DNA of 64,000 nucleotides from assembly GCA_038380435.1 (NCBI GenBank), contig JAWZYU010000034.1, positions 5,686,704 to 5,750,703 of the forward strand, given 5' to 3'. The stretch's first letter is position 1; each line of letters opens with the position of its first letter. The notes below the pieces were generated by a model that saw only the letters and a program-made list of their open reading frames with translations, was not told where the DNA came from and made no database searches. The DNA is from Ryuthela nishihirai. Taxonomy: Eukaryota > Arthropoda > Arachnida > Araneae > Heptathelidae. Position numbers and translations under genes: made by a program. Shown here one piece after another: positions 58,248-64,000 of this stretch.

Positions 58248-61055
58248 ATGTAGAAACAAATTTAAATTACTGCATTCTGTTGTTACAGCTTCTGTTACCA
58301 AAAATGCTTTGCACAATGCTCAAAGCATGGGAATAAATGCTTTAAAGTTATTTTCTACGTGCAGTTCATGTCAGGTGTAATGCTTATCATCTAAATCTTG
58401 CTGGTGAGATATGACAATAAGAATTCAAATTGTTAATGCTTTGGTTGCAGTGGTGAAATGCGAATTCACCATCCCTGTCCTGCAAGTAAAGCTCATTTTA
58501 AGATGTTTGTCTCTTCAAGAAAAAGGAGACAAACCTAGCAAAGCACCAGTTCCTTTTCACACAAAATAGAATGTTTGGTTCCAAATTGTACTCTATCGCT
58601 GCAATCATATAAAAGATTATAGTGAGTTTAAGAGCAGAAAATTGGTAACAATTGCCGCAGTATATTAAAAGACATCTTTGAAATATGTAAAAATTATTTT
58701 TTGAGGTGATTTGAATGAAATTAAAAAGATACCTGCCATATATTTCTAATCCGCTATGCTGTTTCAAATCTTTGTTTTTCATTTCACCATTTTTTTCCCA
58801 CGAAAAATTTACAACCATACTAATGTTTAAATAATGAATAACACAGCTGAATTAATATAAGCATATTATTTCATGATATATGCTGTACATTTAAATAGTT
58901 TAAAAGCTCATAGGTCTCAAGTTATGAGGAGGGCAAAGTTGTTACAATCCAAATTATATTTGAAACCGATTAGGTTACGAAATATTAGATTAGATTTACC
59001 CCTAACACCTTAGCAATAAATTTTCTAGTCATAAATATATCATTATATAACTACAAAGTACATTATTAACAAGAAATACAAACATATTACCAGTTGTTCA
59101 TAGGCCAGAGCCTGTAAGATGCTGTATAGCAGAAACTACAGTGAAACGTGTTGTTCTACCACCAGCCGAGCGCCAGCATGACTCATGCCATCGACATCTG
59201 GGCAGCAGTAATTATGTTTTAAGCAATTTTTATTAAAGTTAGTCAGCTTCCTGACAATTTTAAATTTTTAACAATATAACTCAGTTCCCAAGATTTGAGG
59301 ATAGTTGAACAGTTCTTTTCCATCTGAACTCTGTACCAATTAACTAACAATAAGAATTTTATCATACATAAGGAAATGCAACGTAATTATACTACGTAAG
59401 CTGTAACTCTTCAGTTCTTGATAACTTCTCTGACTTTTAATTAAGGAAGTGACTGAATACCAATTCCTATGACAAAATGGAGTGATTCAACATACCCAAA
59501 ACTTCAAGGAGTATAACATCCTATATATGAACTGAACTTTATATGTGATGACTACATCGATATGACATCATAATATGCTTACATCTTTTGAGGACTGGTT
59601 GCTTTATATAATTTAACATCATTAGCTACATACAATGTTCTCAGTAATATCAGCCAAAGTACCAGCAGTTGAGTTTGGACTTGTCACTGTGAATTATATA
59701 TATATCATTATCATCAGGCATTACATATATCATTTGCAACCTTGGCATGTAACACAAATTTGCTGCACACGCACTTCTTTGTATAATGCAGAGGTGGTTT
59801 TAATGTATTGGCTGATCGGTGCATATGCATTCAAACTGTCATTATATTCTTTATGTGGATGCCCATTGGTGTGCAAATTTTATGATTTTTGAATCTAAAT
59901 ATGTATGAATTTTGCAATCTTGCCTGGTGAAATTCCTATGAATTTTGATGTTTTTTAGTACAACCGTTCCATGGATTTCACTTTTTTCCCCGTGAAAAAT
60001 TTACATCCCTAATCATAGCTAAAGGTGATCATTTGTGTATGCAAATTTGTAACTTACATTCTTATTATTTTAATGTTTCGTTTGCGCACTAAATTTTTTC
60101 CATTTCCTGCTGTGCCATGTTGTGATTTTAATTGACCTTTTGAGGTTCCTGATCATTTTGATTTAGGACAAAAATAATAGTAATAATAATTACATAATAA
60201 AAATAATAATGTAATGCTCTACAACTTTACAATTGCCTTTTGTGACCTACCTGCATGTAAGGGCCACACACTGATGCCCCAAAAAAAATGAGATAGGGGA
60301 GAAACGGAGTAAAAATTATTTCATTGCTTAGGCATTGGTGGTTTTCTACACATGTGGAAGACATTACCTGTTCTCAAGATACTTATCTGATTAAAGACTT
60401 TTGTTGCCACTCTGTTTATACATATATATATATGTTACTTAAGTGCAGTGCAATTATATTAACTGAGCTGCCAACCTTACACGATGAAAACTGTAAGCTG
60501 TAAGAATGGAAATTCAGAGCGAATATAAGCACTTGTGTGAATTAATAAATTCTGGCATTTCACAAAATTTATGTAACATATTTATTATTAATCATTGCAC
60601 GATGAATAAACATTGATTATTGGTTACTAATTTCCAGTGAATAAGTTAAATTTCAATAATATTGAAAGGAAAGCTGCAGATTTTGGTTGTAGTCACATGC
60701 CAAGTAATCTTTGCCCATCAAAGCACTTTCTAAAAAAAAACAGCCAATCAGAATTTCTTACTATCCATTATGCATTTTAAAGCTAATTTATTTATTATTA
60801 TGGCTAATTAATTTTTAATCAATGAAAGGTGACAACTAATTTTTGGTTAAAATTATTAAAAATTAAAATTAAATTTTTAAAATAACAAAAAGTTGCATCC
60901 CACAAATTTGGGCTGTGCATTTGATGAGCTCCCATTGCTGCAGTTCAGCACTGTTTTGCAAGCATTGATTCATTATGAGTGAAAAAAAATAGCCTTTCCA
61001 TTCAAATGATCAGAGTTTAGCAATGCAAGGTCATTTTATGGAGCCAGTTAACTCT

Positions 61056-61859
61056 TAGGGTGATGCAAAAGTAATGAAAAAATATAGCAATGTTATATAT
61101 ATAATATAGGAAAGATTAATTGTTTCCATGATTAACCAATGTGTTATTTAATCAAGAACATGATTACCATTAGTAGACATAACCATGTTCCAATGATCTA
61201 CAAATTTGTAGATGGTATTCCTGTAGAAACTCTTGTCCTTCATGGCAATGAATTCGGTAATTCACTCTTTCACTTTGCCGTCCTTCTGAAACATCCTGTC
61301 AAAAGTAAAATCGTTTAGGAATCAGAACAGATGAAAATCTAGGGGAGCCAGCTCTGGTGAATATGGGGGATGCATAATTATTTTCCATACCAATTACTGC
61401 AACTTCTGCTGTGTCCATAATGCAACATCGGGTCTTGCATTGATCTGGTGGAATACAACACTTTTTCTGTTTACCAATGTTGGCTGTTGGCCTTTAGTGT
61501 TGCACTTAAGCTGTCCAACTGCTCATAGCAGACATCTGAGTTGATGGTTCGGGACAGGTTTAAAAGTTCATTGTGGATGATGCAATCCAACAACAACACA
61601 GCATCACCCTATGAGAATGCAATTCTGATTTTGCTGTAGCCTGGTATGATTCTCCTGCTTGACACCAATATCTATTATAAACAACATCATTAAAGTAATA
61701 TCATAAATGATATATTTTTCCACCCCTGTAATCATTCTGTTAAGAAAACCATCGGCCCTTTGCTGAGCAAGCAATGAAGCATATGCAGCATAGCAAGTCA
61801 CCATCTTTTTCTGTGACACCCAAGTATCCAGTTGTGGCACATAACCCAGCTTTTGCAGA
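61056..61859 (-). pseudogene. Mariner transposon remnant
   Basis: The right terminus TTAGGGTGATGCAAAAGTAA at 61056-61075 is a mariner-type TIR. On the minus strand the transposase is decayed: GYVPQLDTWVSQK near 61845, ADGFLNRMITGVEKYIIYD near 61730-61770, PTLVNRKSVVFHQINARPD near 61430-61480 and MHPPYSPELAPLDFHLF near 61330-61380. Catalytic Asp residues are altered (HQIN, SPEL). The other end is not found; an LTR remnant begins at 61860. Confidence 0.8.
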
Positions 61860-62308
61860 TGTCAAATGACCCATTCACTTTTTCTTAACCAGTTACTTTT
61901 CCTTATAAATATTTATCATTTTGGGGATTATTTTTAGTTGACCATCATTTTTCTTCATTTCAATCTGCTAAAGGAGGTGCACATGCACAACTCTTGACTT
62001 CTGATTGGAAACCGCTAATGAGCACCTTAAGGACATGCCCCCTCTTGCGTCATAGCTAGCAAGCAATTATAAGATTATGCAAATGTTTTTCCCAGGTACA
62101 ACACACGTCGCATATGTATACTAAGTGATGTTAGGTCACAGAGTCAGAAATGACAGTAGATGGAGGAAGACAGTAATGATAGTGGAGGTAGTCAGAATGA
62201 TAGTGATGATAGTAGAAAGACAGCAATGAGATAGAATAATGATAGTAGGCTAAGAAGGAGTAATGATAGTGGAGATAGTCAGTATGAGATAGTAATTCTA
62301 ACATTACA
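61860..62308 (+). mobile_element. Decayed solo LTR of the 15.4-kb retrotransposon family
   Basis: It keeps CATTCACTTTT-CTTAACCAGTT near 61872, the TTTATCATTTTGGGGATTA block, GGACATGCCCCCTCTTGCGTC near 62032 and an ATTACA end at 62308. The palindrome is reduced to GTGCACATGCACAAC. An expanded GATAGT-type repeat lies at 62150-62295. No target duplication could be confirmed. Confidence 0.75.
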
Positions 62309-62521
62309 ATACAGAAACAATAGCAAGATATCCCACTGAGCCTTTTTTCTTTGAGAAAGTGCTGGGCAGTGGTAGCTTGGCATCAATCACAGGAAACAGT
62401 GGCCTGTGGCAGCCATGACTGAAGTTCAAGGAATGCATACTTCTCGATATTAATTATTAGTGATTAAATTAAACTAATATTATTTTAAAACACATAGGCC
62501 CATTCCTTGATTAACAATATA

Positions 62522-63972
62522 CAGAGTGATTCAAAAGGTCTTAGACAAACTGTAAAGGTAGGTCAGGAATACAAAAACAAACCATTTTTACATAGGAACA
62601 TAGAGCTGCAAAAGCCACCCCAGTGTGTTAGAGGTACAGGAAGAATCAAAAATAAAGGAATACAAGTAAGGTATAACAACATGTTTATTAGACATCATGC
62701 TTACAATTTCAGAGGAAGTGCTCAAAGTTCTTTCCTCCACAGCAATACATGCCTCGCAATGTCAACACATGGATAAGCAAACGTGTTCAAAAATGCCAGG
62801 CCTCTCGCGGACATGTGCTGCTGCCTCAACAACTTTTACGATGAGGTCAGCGTCAGAGGTTACGGGGGTTTTGTACACAAGGCCTTTGAGGTAACTCCAG
62901 AGGAAGAAATCAATGGGGGATGTTGGGTGATCTTGGTGGCCAAGCGACAGGTCTACCCTGGCTAATCGATCATGCAGGAAAGGTGCTGTTGATACTCGCA
63001 CACAACCAAGGTGAAATGTGCGGGCACCCAGTCGTGCTGAAACCACATGCATTGGCACACAGATACAGGAACATCATGCAGTAGTTCCAACAAGACCTCA
63101 TCCAGGAATATCTGATAACTACTCCTGTCTAGTCATGATGGAAGGTATGGCCCAAGCAAACAGTCTCCAACAATGCCCACCCAAACATTTATGGTGAACC
63201 GGTGTTGTGCAGCACAGGGATGTGTAGCTTGTGGGTTGTCATGTGCCAACACATGCAAATTATGAACATTAACAACACCCTCACACGAGAAGGTAGCTTC
63301 ATTGGTGAAGAGAACCAATGCTGAAAATTCCAGCTGTGCAACACATTTTTGCAAAAAAAACACGCGAATTCCAGACGTGGGTGGTCATCTCCTTCTTCCA
63401 ATGACTGGACCCGTAGCATGTGAAAAGGGTGTAACAATTCCTCGTGTAATACTCGCAACATGCTGGGTTGAGGTACACAAATGTGATGCAAAATAGCTCA
63501 TGTACTTGTACTTGGATTGTGTTCAATTTCATGTAAGACCGCTTCTGACATGGTGTGTGCGTCATTCCATCCTGACCGCAATGGCCATTTACTTCGAAAG
63601 ATCCAGTTTTACACAATCAGTGGTGCAAACGCGCAAACGTTTGTTGATGGGCCATGCATCTCTTTTCGAACCGTTCACGATACAATATTATTATTAATAT
63701 AATTAATCACACAGTAGCTCACCTGTTTCCATTCACTGTCCCATAAGCTAAGTGCATATCTGCCATCTCAGTATTACTGTAACGATTCATCCTATTCCCG
63801 TAATGTCAATGACTTGAACGATGACTTATGCTGCCCAACTCAATTTCTGGCAAATAATGTCCTCTATCACACTCAGGTGGCATTTGCAGCTATATGTTCC
63901 TATGTAAAAATGGTTTGTTTTTATATTCCTGACCTACCTTAACAGTTTGTCTAAGCCTTTTGAATCACCCTG
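62522..63972 (-). mobile_element. Tc1/mariner-superfamily transposon with ~115-bp TIRs
   Basis: A 1451-bp element with ends CAGAGTGATTCAAAAGG and CCTTTTGAATCACCCTG, flanked by TA (62520-62521 and 63973-63974). The inverted repeats extend about 115 bp (62522-62636 and 63858-63972) with only a few mismatches. The minus-strand transposase is split over frames: VLHEELLHPFHMLRVQSLEE near 63430-63470, LVLFTNEATFSCEGVVNVHN near 63250-63310 (first Asp now Asn), FTINVWVGIVGDCLLGPYLP near 63140-63200 and PIDFFLWSYLKGLVYKTPV near 62860-62920. Inactive, but the ends are well preserved. Confidence 0.92.
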
Positions 63973-64000
63973 TATATATATTTTATAAATTAACACTACA

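Larger units (their letters stand above)
55365..60011. mobile_element. hAT-type transposon, 4.6 kb, interior decayed
   Basis: The ends TAGGGCTGTAAGTTTTCAC (left) and GTGAAAAATTTACATCCCTA (right) are imperfect inverted repeats of hAT type. The flanking 8-mers ATCATGGC (55357-55364) and ATCATAGC (60012-60019) differ at one base. Removing the element restores the mariner-like frame QACIMAKGDHL across the junction, which is independent support. I did not recognise a hAT transposase; a minus-strand frame at 55936-56136 (KRALLVDHKGKFYICLFP) has no known match to me. Later insertions inside are SINEs A, C and D and homopolymers. Confidence 0.75.
52273..64000 (-). other. MTA intron upstream of exon A (to window edge)
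   Basis: I searched for BAH and early ELM2 coding exons and found none. 52800-53300 and 60085-61050 are AT-rich without recognisable features. The rest is mobile-element sequence listed separately. Confidence 0.6.

Noticed and set aside
58498..58818. 106-codon minus-strand ORF as a host exon
   Set aside because: No recognisable domain, no convincing splice phase with MTA, and it lies inside the hAT element.
1..64000. CRISPR array, prophage or bacterial operon
   Set aside because: Spliced metazoan exons, SINEs and LINEs are incompatible with a prokaryotic origin, and no regular repeat-spacer pattern exists.

Overview
The window is animal DNA and looks like a large, AT-rich invertebrate genome. 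I infer an arthropod, possibly a chelicerate (horseshoe crab, spider or tick type), from the mix of mobile elements: jockey-like LINEs whose ORF1 has zinc knuckles, tRNA-derived SINEs, Penelope, Tc1/mariner, Tigger and hAT. No bacterial-type genes, operons or CRISPR arrays are present. The species is not settled by anything I can see.

One host gene runs through the window on the minus strand. It is a metastasis-associated (MTA1-like) subunit of the NuRD chromatin complex. Five internal exons are visible, in coding order: 52272-52173, 47125-46937, 38726-38593, 24031-23949 and 4618-4502. All have GT/AG splice sites and compatible phases. They encode the end of the ELM2 domain, the SANT domain and the GATA-type zinc finger, which is split between the last two exons. 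The N-terminal BAH exons should lie beyond 64000 and the C-terminal exons before position 1. I found neither in the window.

Almost everything else is intron filled with mobile elements. 1-4501: solo LTR and an old Tigger transposase. 4619-23948 (19-kb intron): SINEs, a ~284-bp tandem repeat carrying an internally deleted LINE, and a 5.5-kb LTR retrotransposon (15422-20956) with a SINE inside its 5' LTR. A LINE reverse transcriptase (21246-22650) sits in the same repeat block. 24032-38592: mariner and Tigger remnants, a hAT MITE, a second LINE A remnant, and a ~5.5-kb decayed jockey-like LINE that ends about 50 bp from an exon. 38727-46936: a 1-kb palindromic element with tRNA-like heads and 13-bp target duplications, then Tigger, LINE ORF1, Penelope and a complete Tc1-like element. 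47126-64000: nested SINEs, perfect palindromes, and a mariner-like transposase interrupted first by a Tc1-like and then by a 4.6-kb hAT element. Another mariner, an LTR remnant and a transposon with ~115-bp terminal inverted repeats close the window.

The most unusual structure is the palindromic element at 39171-40172. Other items worth checking are the LTR palindrome carrying an NRF1-type motif, the nested hAT insertion whose target site reconstructs a reading frame, and several perfect or miRNA-like hairpins.
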